A DNA stretch of 64,000 bases from Omphiscola glabra (GCA_964017045.1 OZ024804.1:23111549-23175548); one strand, 5' to 3'; shown: positions 22,560-34,942, numbered from the stretch's first letter. Numbers and translations are program-made. The notes: generated by a model not told the origin, from the letters alone.

Positions 22560-23461
22560 AATTTTAAACTTGACCTCTTTAAAAAATCGACATATTTTAC
22601 TTTCCCTTAAGTCAATGACTATCGCTCCAGCACATTTAAAAATAAAATTTTGCTTACAAGTAATAATATTCCTACCCAACAGGAACTACATTTATATTTT
22701 AAATTCAGAGTTGGCGTTTAGTGTTTAGTATTTAGTGTTAAGTATCACTCGTCAAAGGAAGTCCTCAAGGATTTCGTGTTTATTGCTGTCCCATTACTTG
22801 GAGACCAGGCCTTGGGAAGAGATGACACTAGCTAACTTCTGTTGAGTCCAGTTAATTTAGTTTGGATCCTTTCATTTATTTAACAGTGGACGTTTGATTT
22901 AGATGGATGATCGAGTCCGTACAGTTATAATCTTTATGTACATATTTATAATATGTAGACATGCTATCATTTAATGCTCTGTTCACACGATTAAATTTAG
23001 GTCAATTTTTTTTAAACGCACTATTTTGTAATATTTTGTAATACAAAACAATGCGTTCATAAAAAAAGAAATTGATGCCAATTTGACGGAAATTTGATCG
23101 TGTGAGCTGAGCATTATTTATATGGTATATCATTTTACACAATATTCGAACGTCTTAAGTATCTAACAGTTAAAGCAGTTTGTAAAATAAAGTTGGAAAC
23201 ATTTTTTATTAATTTAAAAGAAAAAAAAACAAAACTCGCTTTACAAGTTTTAATTTTAAAAAAAATAAAAATTTCCGGGCAAACCTTTTTACAAATGCAA
23301 GGGGAGAAGAATAAAACATTGCAAAATAAAATCACAATGCGTGTATGCGTATACAAATATAAAATGTTGATTGTTTTTGATTGACCACAATGCTGAAATA
23401 TTGATATATTTATTTCGGATGCATGCGTTTTTATGCGTCATAACGTGAAGATGTCACCCTG
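22560..23461. other. Unassigned AT-rich sequence
   Basis: No gene recognised. Includes a short imperfect inverted match near 22975-23115 (TGTTCACACGAT / ATCGTGTGAGCTGAGCA) that may mark a small MITE, without clear target duplication. Confidence 0.35.
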
Positions 23462-23807
23462 GTATTATAAAATGCCCGTTAATTTGACCTATTGCCATCA
23501 AACTGTTGTATTATATCATGCCCGTTAATTTGTCCACTCACCGGTCAGCTGTTGTATTATATCATGCCCGTTAATTTGTCCACTCACCGGTCAGCTGTTG
23601 TATTATATCAGGCCCGTTAATTTGACCACTCACCGGTCAGCTGTTGTATTATATCATGCCCGTTAATTTGACCACTCACCGATCAGCTGTTGTATTATAT
23701 CATGCCCGTTAATTTGACCACTCACCGGTCAGCTGTTGTATTATATCATGCCCGTTAATTTGACCACTCACCGTTCAGCTTTTGTATTATATCATGCCTG
23801 TTATAGT
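23462..23807. repeat. Minisatellite, 46-bp unit
   Basis: About seven copies of a unit with TGTTGTATTATATCATGCCC and CCACTCACCGGTCAGC. Confidence 0.92.
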
Positions 23808-24990
23808 CCAATAAATAAGTCCTTACGTGAGCACAGTGTGCTTGCCTTATTATACACCATTTTTTAAAAAAAAAGGAATAATTTAAAACGTTTAAAATTT
23901 CACTTTGAATTGTTTTATAAATGTTGATGTATGTGGTAATTTGTAACGCCTACTCAACAATGTAATGACACGCAAAACACGAACAACTCCCAAAGTTAGA
24001 TCAATGAAAGGTACAGATAAACTTATTTGACACTTTACGAGAACGAGAAAAGTAAAAACGGACTCAAATTACTGTTATTTCACAAGTTATTGCCCTTGTT
24101 TTCTCTCTGTCACAGTGAAGTATTTCCGTGGAAGTGAAAGGATTGGGACATGCTTATGGCATTGAGAATCATGCTTGCCATTAAACTTTCCAAAAGCCTT
24201 CCAAGTTGTAGACATGACTCAGTCTTATTTAGACTTCAAATATGAAGTGAAGTTAAAACAGATAAAAGCAGCTTAAATCCCGTACGCTCCTAAGACTTTA
24301 CAATACGTCGCTTCCACAATGTTAAGACATATGGAACTAAAAAGTGAGACATAAATGTCTATATACCTAGGAAATGTAGTGAAAATGATACAATCTATGT
24401 AGTATGAGAAAACTTATTTTCATTTCTGCTGATTAATAGTTTCCCTAAATTGTAACTATTTACTTCAATTCTCTAACAAGTCTGGCCATTTCTGAATAAA
24501 TTTAATACATTCACTATTCGAGCCAAGACTGTGTTAATTGATTTCAGTCAAGTTTTGTGGTTGTAAAGTCAAGATTTCTTCTTATGATTTATGCCAAGAT
24601 TCGCTGTGCCAATTCATGTCCAGATGCGGTCTGTTAATTTTTGTCACGTTATGGTGTGCTAGTTTATGCCAAAATTCGGTGTTCTAGTTTATGTTAACAT
24701 TGGGTCCACTGATTACCACGGAAGAGACTCGAGGTCATGTGACATTCAACGTTAAATTATTTATTACAAATAAACATAATTTTTTTTAAAAAAATGAAGA
24801 AATGAGAAGGAATCGTAAAACCAACAGATCTGAGAAGACCCACTATATGCCCTATAAATAATGAGCTCTCTTCTGTTAGTTTTACGGCATGACGTTCATG
24901 GTTGCAATAGCTGGCGGTGCGATTCACGGTTGACAGATTGAAAATTTTTTGTGCGTGTTATAAGTCCTAGCATAGAAACAAGAATGTTAA
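23808..24990. other. Unassigned AT-rich sequence
   Basis: No coding or element signal is seen. Confidence 0.5.
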
Positions 24991-24994
24991 TGAA

Positions 24995-25339
24995 ATAACT
25001 TCACATGAACACAAATACGAACAGTGAGAGTGATGACTTCACATGAACACCAATACGAACAGTGAGAGTGATAACTTCACATGAACACCAATACGAACAG
25101 TGAGAGGGATGACTTCACATGAACACCAATACGAACAGTGAGAGGGATGACTTCACATGAACACCAATACGAACAGTGAGAGTGATAACTTCACATGAAC
25201 ACCAATACGAACAGTGAGAGGGATGACTTCACATGAACACCAATACGAACAGTGAGAGTGATGACTTCACATGAACACCAATACGAACAGTGAGAGGGAT
25301 GACTTCACATGAACACCAATACGAACAGTGAGAGTGATG
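24995..25339. repeat. Minisatellite, 38-bp unit
   Basis: Nine copies of a unit with GATGACTTCACATGAACACC, highly similar to each other. Confidence 0.92.
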
Positions 25340-25499
25340 CACCTTTAGGGAATCAAGGATATTTTGAAGCTCATGTTCAGCGGTTAGCTAAATAATGGAG
25401 TGGCATACGTCAACAGGGGCGTTTCTCAGCTCAAAAACAGAAATTTTAATAAAACTAATTGGGCGATGACTTAGGTAAATTTATATGCATACCTATTAG

Positions 25500-25765
25500 C
25501 ATACAAATCTTACGTGGGGAAACCCAAATAGTACACAAGTCTTCCGTGGGGAATCCCTAATGATACACAAATCTTACGCGGGGAATCCCTAATAGTACAC
25601 AAATCTTACTGGGGGTCATGGGAGTCGAATGGTGTCCATTTTTTTGACGATTAAGACCATAGTACACAAGTCTTACGTGGGGAATCCCTAATAGTACACA
25701 CATCTTACTTGGGCTTACGGTAGTCGAATGGTGTCCATTTGTTTTGACGATTAAGACCATATTAA
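25500..25765. repeat. Compound tandem repeat
   Basis: Short units with AGTACACAAATCTTACGTGG lie inside a larger duplication that also carries GTCGAATGGTGTCCATTT and GACGATTAAGACCAT. Confidence 0.8.
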
Positions 25766-25770
25766 TAATG

Positions 25771-26456
25771 GAATAAAACGGCTTCCTTCAAAATAAAATA
25801 ATAACCGCCAGATTAAAGCAACCCCTAAAAACAAAGTTTCTCAGATAAATCCTCTATGAAATGTAAAATCGAGAAATGTGGCCGTGGGGATGGGGGGCTG
25901 AAATTTTGACAAAATATGCATTTAATATATGCAAGTAACGCACTTTATAAAACTCCTAATTAGTGCCCACCCCCCACCCCACCCCAAGGCTCGATACCGA
26001 ATTTTTTTCCCGCCCTTCAACTATATTAATATTCTAATGACCCACCCGCTTTTACACAGCAGATTTTTTCACCAACGATTTCAGAAAAAAAAAAAACATA
26101 AGAAAATATTACGTACCTACCGCACTTCGATATTTTCAAAGGATCTCAGTTAGTACAGTTATCGGGAATTTCATTTTATCTTCCCCTTGAAACGCGAATT
26201 TTTGGGAGTTTAGACTGAAAATTTGAATAAATGTATTGTCACGTGCAAAGGGTCTATGTGCCCAGTTTTAGCTCGATAGCTTGACGGGAAGTGGGCTAAT
26301 GGGTCGTCAGGCAGCCGGCCACATAAAAAAAGCGAAGTTAATATAAAGGACTTAAAAAATTAAAACCCGTAAATTTGTTTATTTAAATGCCCACTGTATA
26401 AAAGATGCAGACGAGTGTAACAGATGCAGATGACTGTAACATGCAGACGACAGAGA
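25771..26456. other. Unassigned sequence
   Basis: Nothing recognisable apart from a repeated CAGACGA-TGTAACA near 26408-26450. Confidence 0.4.
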
Positions 26457-26580
26457 CAGTGGCGTAGCTTGGGTTAGTGCCGCCCGGGGTGGGTCAAGAT
26501 TATTGCCGCTCCATACGAAAAAAATCTTCACCTGGCCGAAAAATGCCGCCCCTCAATAGAAATTAAAAAAGTTTCGCAAA
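26457..26580. mobile_element. Partial CAGTGGCGTAGC-family MITE
   Basis: Begins CAGTGGCGTAGCTTGGG, like 5883 and 52759, but the opposite terminus is not found, so the right boundary is a guess. Confidence 0.4.
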
Positions 26581-27667
26581 AGAGTGTGCGCGCCTTTACC
26601 CCACTCACACGCCCTTGGCCGGATTGTTGCAACTCGAGATGAGCATTATTCAATACTTGGCGGTTACCGATATGGAATTCTTGGACTGACCTGGCTCTGT
26701 AAGGCCAGGCGTATGTCAGGTGCTCAGGTCATCTGTCTGATACTCAGGGCGAAACAAGGCACATATCTGACAACCAAGGACGTATCCAAGGATACTACTG
26801 GTAAATAAGGGCGAGGCCAAGCGTATGGCTGGCAAGCCCCGTGTGTGGCCAAAAATATGTCTGGTGACAGTTGTGTTCATTGGGTTGGTATCACCGACTG
26901 CGGTAAACTCATGGTGTCACCCTCTTTTTAGACAAACCAACGAACGTCCGTGAGTCTGCCTGCTTAAATGGCTAAAAATAAAATTTAAAAGTAACAATTT
27001 TTTTAAAGTCTCGGGACAAAAGGAGAAAAAACTCCGAGGAAGATAATGAAATATCATAGGATCTTTGCGTTGTCGAATGAAATAAACGGAAATTCCTGGT
27101 TTAAATATGATGTACAGTGTCCAGCAACGCTGGGCTGTATCAGTACGCCTTGTCACTATAGTCTTTTAGTCCTCAACTTTAATTTCCGCCGTCTCATCAC
27201 TTCCGACAGGGATTATAATCTGGCAGACGATGCCTCATCTCGTGGTGTTCGAGATCAAAGGGAGACTGGCCACAATGGAATCTATTGTCCTCGACGCAAT
27301 ATCAACTGATTTGTCTCCCCCCAGAATGAAATGAAGCCAGTATGTTAATTTTACCATTAAATAACATTTTCGGGATTAAAATAAGAAATGTTGACGCCAT
27401 TCTTCAAAATGAAGTAGTTTAAATAATAATATGTTAATTTGATTGGTTGACGCTATTTATTTTGTCGTCATTGTACATGCTTCTCGCGTTATTCAAGTTG
27501 AAAGAAGATCAAAACTGGCTAAAATTGAATACATTAAAAATGCTATAAAATTGTTGAATATATATGATAAAATTAGTATTTAAATATATATATTTTTCGG
27601 TCAAATGCTTATATGTCTAACGGATTGTATTAAATAAATAAATATAAATAAATAAATACAAATATAT
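26581..27667. other. Unassigned sequence
   Basis: No gene is recognised. The last 130 bp are very AT-rich (ATAAATAAATA repetitions) and adjoin the first readable Helitron codons. Confidence 0.4.
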
Positions 27668-27792
27668 ATCATGAAATATGGCAAACCTAGCTCATTTGTA
27701 ACATTCACGTGTAGGCGTAAATGGAGGGAAATCAAGGAAAACTCACTTCCCTATCAGCAACCGTTCGAACGGCCTGATTTAGTACCAGGAGT

Positions 27793-29103
27793 CAGGCTCT
27801 GAGATTCATCTGTGGTGCATTCAGGACCACACCCACAGCTGCTGTAGAAGTCTTGGCCAATATCGAACCGCTAGAAATTAGGAGGGAGAAGGCTATTTTA
27901 AGTACCGTAGAGAGGTACCGACGGCTGACAGAAAGAGAACCGTCGTTTCAGATGCAGAATAACTGGGTTGCGGGCAGAAGACTAAAAAGATCCTCATTCA
28001 TGCACCAAGTCGTGGAGCTTGAAAGGACCGTCGATCTGCCCCAGAATAGAGAACGGCTGACCCGAATCCCAGCTAATCCGCCGTACGCGGAACCCTCACG
28101 TCCTTCCATACATTTGGCCTTGACCGACGCGGCAGTGACAAAACGGAGCCCTGAGCATGTTCAGAGAGCGGCCGCCCTTGAGACCATGGATTTATACTCC
28201 GAAGTACCTGTAAAAGTGTTCACGGACGGATCTGCCAATCTGAGAGAAAGTACTGCTGGGTATGGTGCGCTCATACTATACCCAACGGGGGGGGGGGGGG
28301 GGCAGAAAGCCAAGAACTCTCCGGACCCTGTGGGACTACAGCATCAAACTTTGATGCGGAGCTGGAGGCTATACACAGGGCACTGGAGAGCGTGTATCAC
28401 ACACTGAAAGAAAATGAGCTTGCCGGACTCGATGTAGTCGTGTTCTCGGACTCAAGATCTGCTCTCGAGAGCTTGGGAAAGAGACAGAGTAGCACACACA
28501 TGGTTGACGTCATCTTAGATGACGTATGCAAACTCGGCGAACTAGGAGGCACGGTGACAGTGCAATGGATCCCTGGCCACGTCAACATCAGTGGCAACGA
28601 GAAAGCGGACACTCTTGAGAAAACCGGGGCCGCCCAGCCTCAGCCAGAAACACCAATGACTGGATTGGGAATAAAGAACTGGCTGGCTGACCATTTTAGG
28701 AAAAAGTGGTACAGGCAGTGGGCGGACAATACGACCGCAAGAGGCGTCTATTCGAAAATGCAAACTCCTAGCAGACAAGACCCATGGTGGGGGTTAGGCC
28801 GAAAGCAGCAGAGTTTAGTGACGCAAATGCGCACCGAGCATTGCCCCATAGGCACGTATTTCTGGCGTCTAGACAACAATCGGGATCCCACCTGCCGGCA
28901 TTGCAACCTGGTCCCGGAAACGCTGGCGCATCTGTTGACCGAATGTCCCTCACTGGAGCTTCCGGGGGAGGCCAGGGCGGAGGGGGAACCCTGTGTGAGG
29001 AGAATGTTGTATGGCACAGCTCAGCAGATGGAGCTGATTGCCAATTTACTAGCCGGGGCCTTAAGAGAGTGATCTCAGGCCCTCACCAGAATATGTGTGT
29101 TAG
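27793..29103 (+). mobile_element. 5'-truncated non-LTR retrotransposon (RNase H and C-terminal zinc knuckle)
   Basis: This 1.3-kb insertion is flanked by a 14-bp direct repeat (TTAGTACCAGGAGT, 27779-27792 and 29104-29117) and splits the Helitron Rep frame exactly there. It encodes the C-terminal part of a Jockey/R1/I-like ORF2: RFICGAFRTTPTAA, an RNase H domain (VFTDGSA, AELEAIHRAL, FSDSRSAL, WIPGHVNISGNEKAD; the D-E-D-D set is present) and a C-x2-C-x6-H-x4-C cluster (CRHC...HLLTEC). The frame is broken by a 16-G run at 28287-28302, with the two halves otherwise open. There is no poly-A tail. Confidence 0.88.
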
Positions 29104-29518
29104 TTAGTACCAGGAGTATTTGAGTTGAAATTGAAATTGCTACTTGAAGACTTAAGAAAACTCGTTAGCTTTTGTCGTGTTAGGTCTGCGCTCAAAGTAA
29201 TCAAGTTTAAAAAAAACGTGGTCTACCAAATGGCCATTCATGGCCAAGGAAGACAATGAAAGAATTGACCAATTTGTCTGTGCAGAGCTGGCTGATAAAG
29301 AGGCCCATCCGAGGCTAAGTGAAACTGTAAAATACCTTATGCTACATGGCCCATGTGGCCTAATAATCCAAAAAGCGCCGTGTATGGAAAATGGCAAATG
29401 AAGAAAAGAATTCCAAAAGATTTCTTTTGCGAGACCAACACCAGTGTCAATCGTAACCCAAAATATCAACGCCAAGATGATGATAACTGTGTTGAACTTG
29501 GGGAATGCAACGTGGATA

Positions 29519-30066
29519 CCAGTTAGGGGGTGCCAGACAACCCATCAGTTAGGGAGTGCCAGACAATCCATCAGTTAGCTGGTGCCAGACAACCCATCAG
29601 TTAGGTGGTGCCAGACAACCCATCAGTTAGGTGGTGCCAGACAACCCATCAGTTAGGTGGTGCCAGACAACCCATCAGTTAGGTGGTGCCAGACAACCCA
29701 TCAGTTAGGTGGTGCCAGACAACCCACCAGTTAGGTGGTGCCAGACAACCCATCAGTTAGGTGGTGCCAGACAACCCATCAGTTAGGTGGTGCCAGACAA
29801 CCCATCAGTTAGGTGGTGCCAGACAACCCATCAGTTAGGTGGTGCCAGACAACCCATCAGTTAGGTGGTGCCAGACAACCCATCAGTTAGGTGGTGCCAG
29901 ACAACCCATCAGTTAGGTGGTGCCAGACAACCCATCAGTTAGGTGGTGCCAGACAACCCATCAGTTAGGTGGTGCCAGACAACCCATCAGTTAGGTGGTG
30001 CCAGACAACCCATCAGTTAGGTGGTGCCAGACAACCCATCAGTTAGGTGGTGCCAGACAACCCATA
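29519..30066. repeat. Minisatellite, 26-bp unit, grown inside the Helitron Rep frame
   Basis: About 21 near-perfect copies of GGTGGTGCCAGACAACCCAT plus CAGTTA. The first and last copies join Helitron codons on each side (CNVDT before, NPYLSLKYNA after), and one unit corresponds to the conserved WVVPYNP segment. Confidence 0.93.
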
Positions 30067-30737
30067 CCTGTCTCTGAAATACAACGCCTACATTAACGTA
30101 GAGATTTGTAGCTAAATTCACAGAGATAAATACCTCTTGAAAATGTTTACAATGCGCACGCCTGTGCAATTACTCAATTCGTTACTGTTCCCACGGAACA
30201 GGAAACTACTATTAAATCGGGCGAAGGAAATAATTACTCGGTGATTCGACTTGTAAATGCACCCGAAGCATGCTGGGGGCTCCGAGAATACAAAATGCAC
30301 CACCAAACTTATCATGTGGAAATATGAAATGTACACCCTGAAGATAAGTATACATTATGTTTTATCTCACGCAGGGAACCTGAATCTTTACGCCAAGTCA
30401 GAACTTCTGTGTTGGTTAATCTTTCTCAGGAGGAACCTAGTGCCCAAAAGTATTTTATATACTGAGAATCCCTGAAACTATGATGAAAAAAAAAATCAAA
30501 AATCTTAAAGGAAATGAAAATTGTCAGAATGTTTACTGTAAGTGCCACGTACATCTTTCGAGGTACTAAGAACTTATGGAAGTCCTCTCCCTTTTTCAAC
30601 TTTCCATGAAACAACCATTACAAGGGGATGAAATGATGATGCCTCAGAATGGGATACGTTCCAAACAGAAGCCACAAACAATCAAATGGTTACAGCTTAG
30701 ACAATTATTTTCGTTTATTTGTATTAAGTGTATTTTG

Positions 30738-30871
30738 CAGCATCATTATTTGACACACACAAGGATATTCTTATGGTAGACTATAACTGAAGCTTGCTTG
30801 AAGGACCATCATTATTTGACAGACACAAGGATATTCTTACGGAAGACTATAAGAGACGCTTGCTTGAAGGA
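30738..30871. repeat. 67-bp tandem duplication inside the Helitron
   Basis: Two copies of a segment with CATCATTATTTGACA and AAGGATATTCTTA lie head to tail. The second copy keeps the Helitron frame better (RHKDILTEDYKRRLL). Confidence 0.8.
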
Positions 30872-31571
30872 GAAAAAAAGCTCTATGTTTGACACTTAAA
30901 GAAATTGAATCTGTCCTTCGAACACATCGAAAGTATTAGTCAGATTTTGGCCTAGAAATTCCATACCACAACTATGACGAGCCAATCCATTATAGAAAAA
31001 TTACGATTCAATTTCTGGAGGAAAAAAAATGTTCAAAGAAAAGTTTCAAATGTTCAACCTTGGAGAAAGGAGAGATTTTGACAAATCAGGAAAGCCATTT
31101 AACATCCCAATTTATCCAAACGTCCCTTCTATATATGCTGAACCTGGCGAAAGTGGTAAGACCTTCCTTTACAACACAACCATGCACTATGTGCCTAGCA
31201 AAAATGAATGATTCTTGCCAAGCGCATTCACAGGCAGCGCAGCAACATTTCTTGAGGGAGGTAGAACTCTCCACAGTAGTTTCAAGCTTCCTGTTCTCAT
31301 AAATGAAAACACAATGAAACACCAAACAATAATATTCAACTTGGGACAATCGGCAAATGATCTGAAAAAGGCCAACGTGATAATCTGGGTTAAAGCTTCA
31401 GTTTCCTCAGCACCTGGAGTAAAGTGCAGTTGACAAATTGTAAAAAGAACTCTAAGCCGAAGATCAAAATTTTCTTCGAAAAAACAATTTGGAGGTTGTG
31501 GTCTTTCTACTCGGTGGAGATTTTAGACACATTCTTCCAGTTGTTCCACATGGCTGCAGGCAAAGAAATTA

Positions 31572-32168
31572 TTACGGACCGTTATAGATGGAGAATTTAA
31601 TCTCTTAATTTTAGTCTATGGCTCGTTCAGAAACAGTCCATAATAAAGAACGATACCAACGTTTAAAAATAATACCAAATACAACGACAATCAAGGCCAG
31701 AGCTAATTACAATTAATAACCTTTTAATTTGTGAACTTCAATTAAATAATAACAGCAAGTGAAATATGATTGAAATTATAAACTTACAGATTTGCTGGTA
31801 CCGGTACTGTATATCAAAATACAATGAGCACAAAATTGTACGAGGAAATAAGAATCTCTACACACAACAAAGTATAATGACACATAGTATGCCTCGTAAT
31901 CAAGGAAAGGAAAGATCTCCCCCTCTCTATCGGTCAGCCCTTTTTATAGGCAGTTTCAGATGATCATTCTGGAAATGGAACACACAGTCTTACTGCTTCC
32001 CACATTTTCTAGATTGTTCTATCATGTTCCACAGAAACGGATGATAGTAAACAAAAGTATCATCAAAGGGATATTTTTTTCTAGCCGCCCCAACACAGGA
32101 TCGACTTGAAAGAGGTCATGCACGTGGAAGGCGGGCAAAGCGTCTTAAAATACGTCATCCTTTATAAC
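31572..32168. mobile_element. 600-bp non-autonomous element, copy 1, in the Helitron helicase
   Basis: Starts TTACGGACCGTTATAG and ends TTTATAAC. It is flanked by AGAAATTA and AGAAATAC (7 of 8 match) and interrupts the helicase just after LPVVPHGCRQ. It is about 597 bp and is clearly homologous along its length to the copy at 32521. Class is unknown: there is no coding sequence, and terminal inverted repeats are weak or absent. Confidence 0.7.
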
Positions 32169-32520
32169 AGAAATACTTAGACCAAAAGTAAGACCAAAAC
32201 TTGCGGGCCAATGAGGACAATATCCCAGAACACCGAGGCTTTTCTGAATGGCCCTTAAAAATTGGGAATTAAACAAACTCCAGGAGTCTCTGGATTAGAG
32301 GAAGGTAGTTTCGAAATTCCTCCAGTCCTCAATAAAAATGGATGTATTGGTGATGCTGTCTTTCCTTGGGTCATCCAATCAAGAGTTAAAAGAATTGTTA
32401 AACGCGCAATCCTGACGCAGAAAAACCACGAGTCTATTGAACTTAATGAAAATGTCCTTATGAAGTCAACCTGAAATGAAATGCTGTACCAGCATATATT
32501 CTATTCAGCAAGACAGTGTA

Positions 32521-33121
32521 TTACGGACTGTTAGTAATTGAGAATTTAATCTCTTATTTAAGTCTATGTCTGGTTCCAAAAACACTCCATAACAAAGGAC
32601 GATACCAAAGTTGAAATATAGTAACAAATGGAACGATACTCAAAACCAGAGCTAATTACAATTAATATGTTTTTAATGTGATAATTTCAATGAATTACAA
32701 AAGCAAGAGAATAAGATTAAAACTATTAACTTACAGTTTGGCTGGTACCGGTACTGTGTTTATAAAAAAATACAATGAGCAAAAGTTGTACAATGAAAGA
32801 AAATCTACACACAACAAAGCACTGTCTAGTAGTACAATAATAATACACGCTCCAAGTCTCGTGATAAAGGATCTCTCTCGTCATTCAATCTTCTTCCTTT
32901 TATTATCAGTTTCAAACGATTTCCAGAAACGCCGTATGCATTGTTTTGCCTTCCAGTTTAATCTAGATTATTCTACTATTTTCTGACTGGAACGGACGAT
33001 ACTAAGCTTTGTTGTAAACAAGCTTACATTTCGCTGGCCACACCCACAAACGGCCTCAAGTGTGCTGACTACGAGAGGTCAAGCACGAAGAAAGTGTGCA
33101 AAAACAAGTCACCTACATAAC
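32521..33121. mobile_element. 600-bp non-autonomous element, copy 2, in the Helitron helicase
   Basis: Starts TTACGGACTGTTAG and ends ACATAAC. It is flanked by ACAGTGTA and ACAGTGCA (7 of 8 match) and lies between two further helicase motifs. Same orientation and nearly the same length (601 bp) as copy 1, with many substitutions between them. Confidence 0.7.
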
Positions 33122-33746
33122 ACAGTGCAAATGTGGAAAAGCAGCAAATAATGCAGTGGAGTTATTGAACGTCTTAAGACATGTCGGTATGCCTCCTCAT
33201 GAACTTATTTTAAAAGTTGGTGCAGTAGTAATGTTTCGAAGCCTTGACTCAACAACAGTTCTTTGCAATATCCCCAGAATGGTCTACAAGCGAATGCTGT
33301 CAAAGGTCATTGGCTGTGAAATCCTGAGACCGGATCGTTTATCAGGGTATTTATTCCACAAGTTATTATTGCACACACTGAGCCTGGCCTTCCCTTTACA
33401 TTAAGACGAAATCACTTTCCACCAAGACTTTCCTTTGCTATGACCATCAACAAAAGCCAAGGACAAAGCACTGAATTCAGTTGGTGTCTATTTTCCACCT
33501 CCAGTATTCAGTCACGGACAACTTCATGTTGCATTTTTAAGAACAGAGTCCTTTTAGCAAGTCAAGTTAAAAGTCTTAGGAACTTATCAACAAGCCAACG
33601 TAAAGAAAGACTACAGAGTTAACACCAAATGTGGTCTATAAAGACGTTTTTGCCGCATAATTAAACGCTATGGCCAGCCGTGGCTTTATCAACGTGTGTC
33701 CCAAATAATGCTCGCCATCCAGGCGTGGTAAGGGCACTTCAGCTAG

Positions 33747-34687
33747 TATATGTACACACACACATAGAGATATAAGTCCAGTAGGAATACATTGCTGAGA
33801 CGCTGACTATTTCCAATATGTTTAAAAAAAAAGTTTTCAGCCTGCCATGGTACCATCGCAGTCACGTGGCAATATATAACAGACAATTTTGACGTTTGTG
33901 TTATTTCCAGTAGTGAACATAAATTCAGGTATTGAATATGTTGTTATTCATAAATTCAAGTATTGAATCGGTTGTTGTTTGAAGAATTTCTAAACACCAA
34001 TTTTAACATACCTTTTTTTTTAAAAAACCTGGCACAATTTTTTGTTGCAATTACATCTCATTAAAAAAAAAGCCACAACAGATCTGCACACGTATACAAC
34101 TTTTCATTATAATTCATATTTCTTAACTTTGAAGACATTGGTGACTGTGTTGTTCATGCCCTGGGCATGCGCACACCTTGCACACCCTTAAGTCTATAAG
34201 ATATATTGGCAGCAGCAGTATTGGCGAAGAGGAGTTAATGACCCCACACCTGAAATTAACAAATTACTGACAATTATTGAGAAACAAAAAAAAAACCAAA
34301 ACTCTTGGTGCTGAGATCGTGAAGGATCAATGACATGTTTACACTCTCTGTTGCTTTAATACATTTCAAAACTGAAATCTCTCCTACTTCAAGCAGTGTT
34401 AACTTGATCATAGAAGTAAAAAAAAAAAAACAGTCGCAGGCGAAACAATAATTTATGTTGTCCTGGTAACACGGATTTTACACACTGATAAACTGCAATA
34501 TCCTCACCGCTCTACCTCCACCACCTATACACTGTATCGCCTTGTCATGATAATAAAAAAACCGCCATGTTTCAGATTGCTCCGCGACCAATAAATCCCC
34601 TGCCCTCCATACTGAAATTATGAATCAAAGTGCGGTGTACAGTTAGTGGTACGAAGGATATCGGCTGAAACATTTGCTGTTAAACGT
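33747..34687. other. Unassigned sequence right of the Helitron
   Basis: AT-rich, no coding signal. A short TATTGAAT-GTTGTT duplication lies near 33930-33980. Confidence 0.5.
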
Positions 34688-34802
34688 GTGCGGCATAGAG
34701 TTGAACTGAACGTGGCATAGAGTTGAACTGAACGTGGCATAGAGTTGAACTGAACGTGGCATTTGGGTTGAACTGAACGTGGCACAGAGTTGAACTGAAC
34801 TT
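34688..34802. repeat. Minisatellite, 22-bp unit
   Basis: Five copies of GTGGCATAGAGTTGAACTGA followed by AC. Confidence 0.88.
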
Positions 34803-34942
34803 CATCGCTGCACTTCAACATTTTTACAGATGCATTAAGCGTGAAAACCTTTCTAATAGAACAAATAATTGATCTCACAACGCTATTTTATATCCACAAC
34901 CCAAAGCTCGACATCACTGACCCGTTAACTCAACTAATCACT

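Larger units (their letters stand above)
27668..33746 (+). mobile_element. Degenerate autonomous Helitron (Rep-helicase) with nested insertions
   Basis: The plus strand, read across frame breaks, gives Helitron Rep-Hel motifs in order: KYGKPSSFVTFTC (27672), FERPDLVPGV (27766), FKKRGLPNGH (29200, the HUH motif GLPHxH changed to GLPNGH), HGPCG, KCKKRIPKDF, RQDDDNCVELGECNVDT (29473), NPYLSLKYNAYINVEIC (30060), NAPEACWGLREYKMHHQTYH (30257), then helicase: PGESGKTFLYN (Walker A, 31147), GGRTLHSSFKLP, LLGGDFRHILPVVPHG (31508), RANEDN...FSEWPLKIGN (32209), GMPPHELILKVGAVVMFRSL (33189) and SFAMTINKSQGQS (33432). The 3' end at 33746 shows a CGCC/GGCG hairpin followed by CTAG. It is clearly inactive: many stops, frameshifts and four insertions or expansions. 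The 5' TC end is not located. Confidence 0.88.

Noticed and set aside
28397..29017. Minus-strand frames over the LINE
   Set aside because: They are shadows of the RNase H reading frame on the plus strand.
29519..30066. CRISPR-like regular 26-bp repeats
   Set aside because: There are no spacers, copies are directly adjacent, and the host is eukaryotic; the unit is traced to Helitron sequence.
31572..33121. Pair of direct repeats as LTRs of one retrotransposon
   Set aside because: The sequence between them is Helitron helicase, and each copy has its own 8-bp flanking repeat, so they are two separate insertions.
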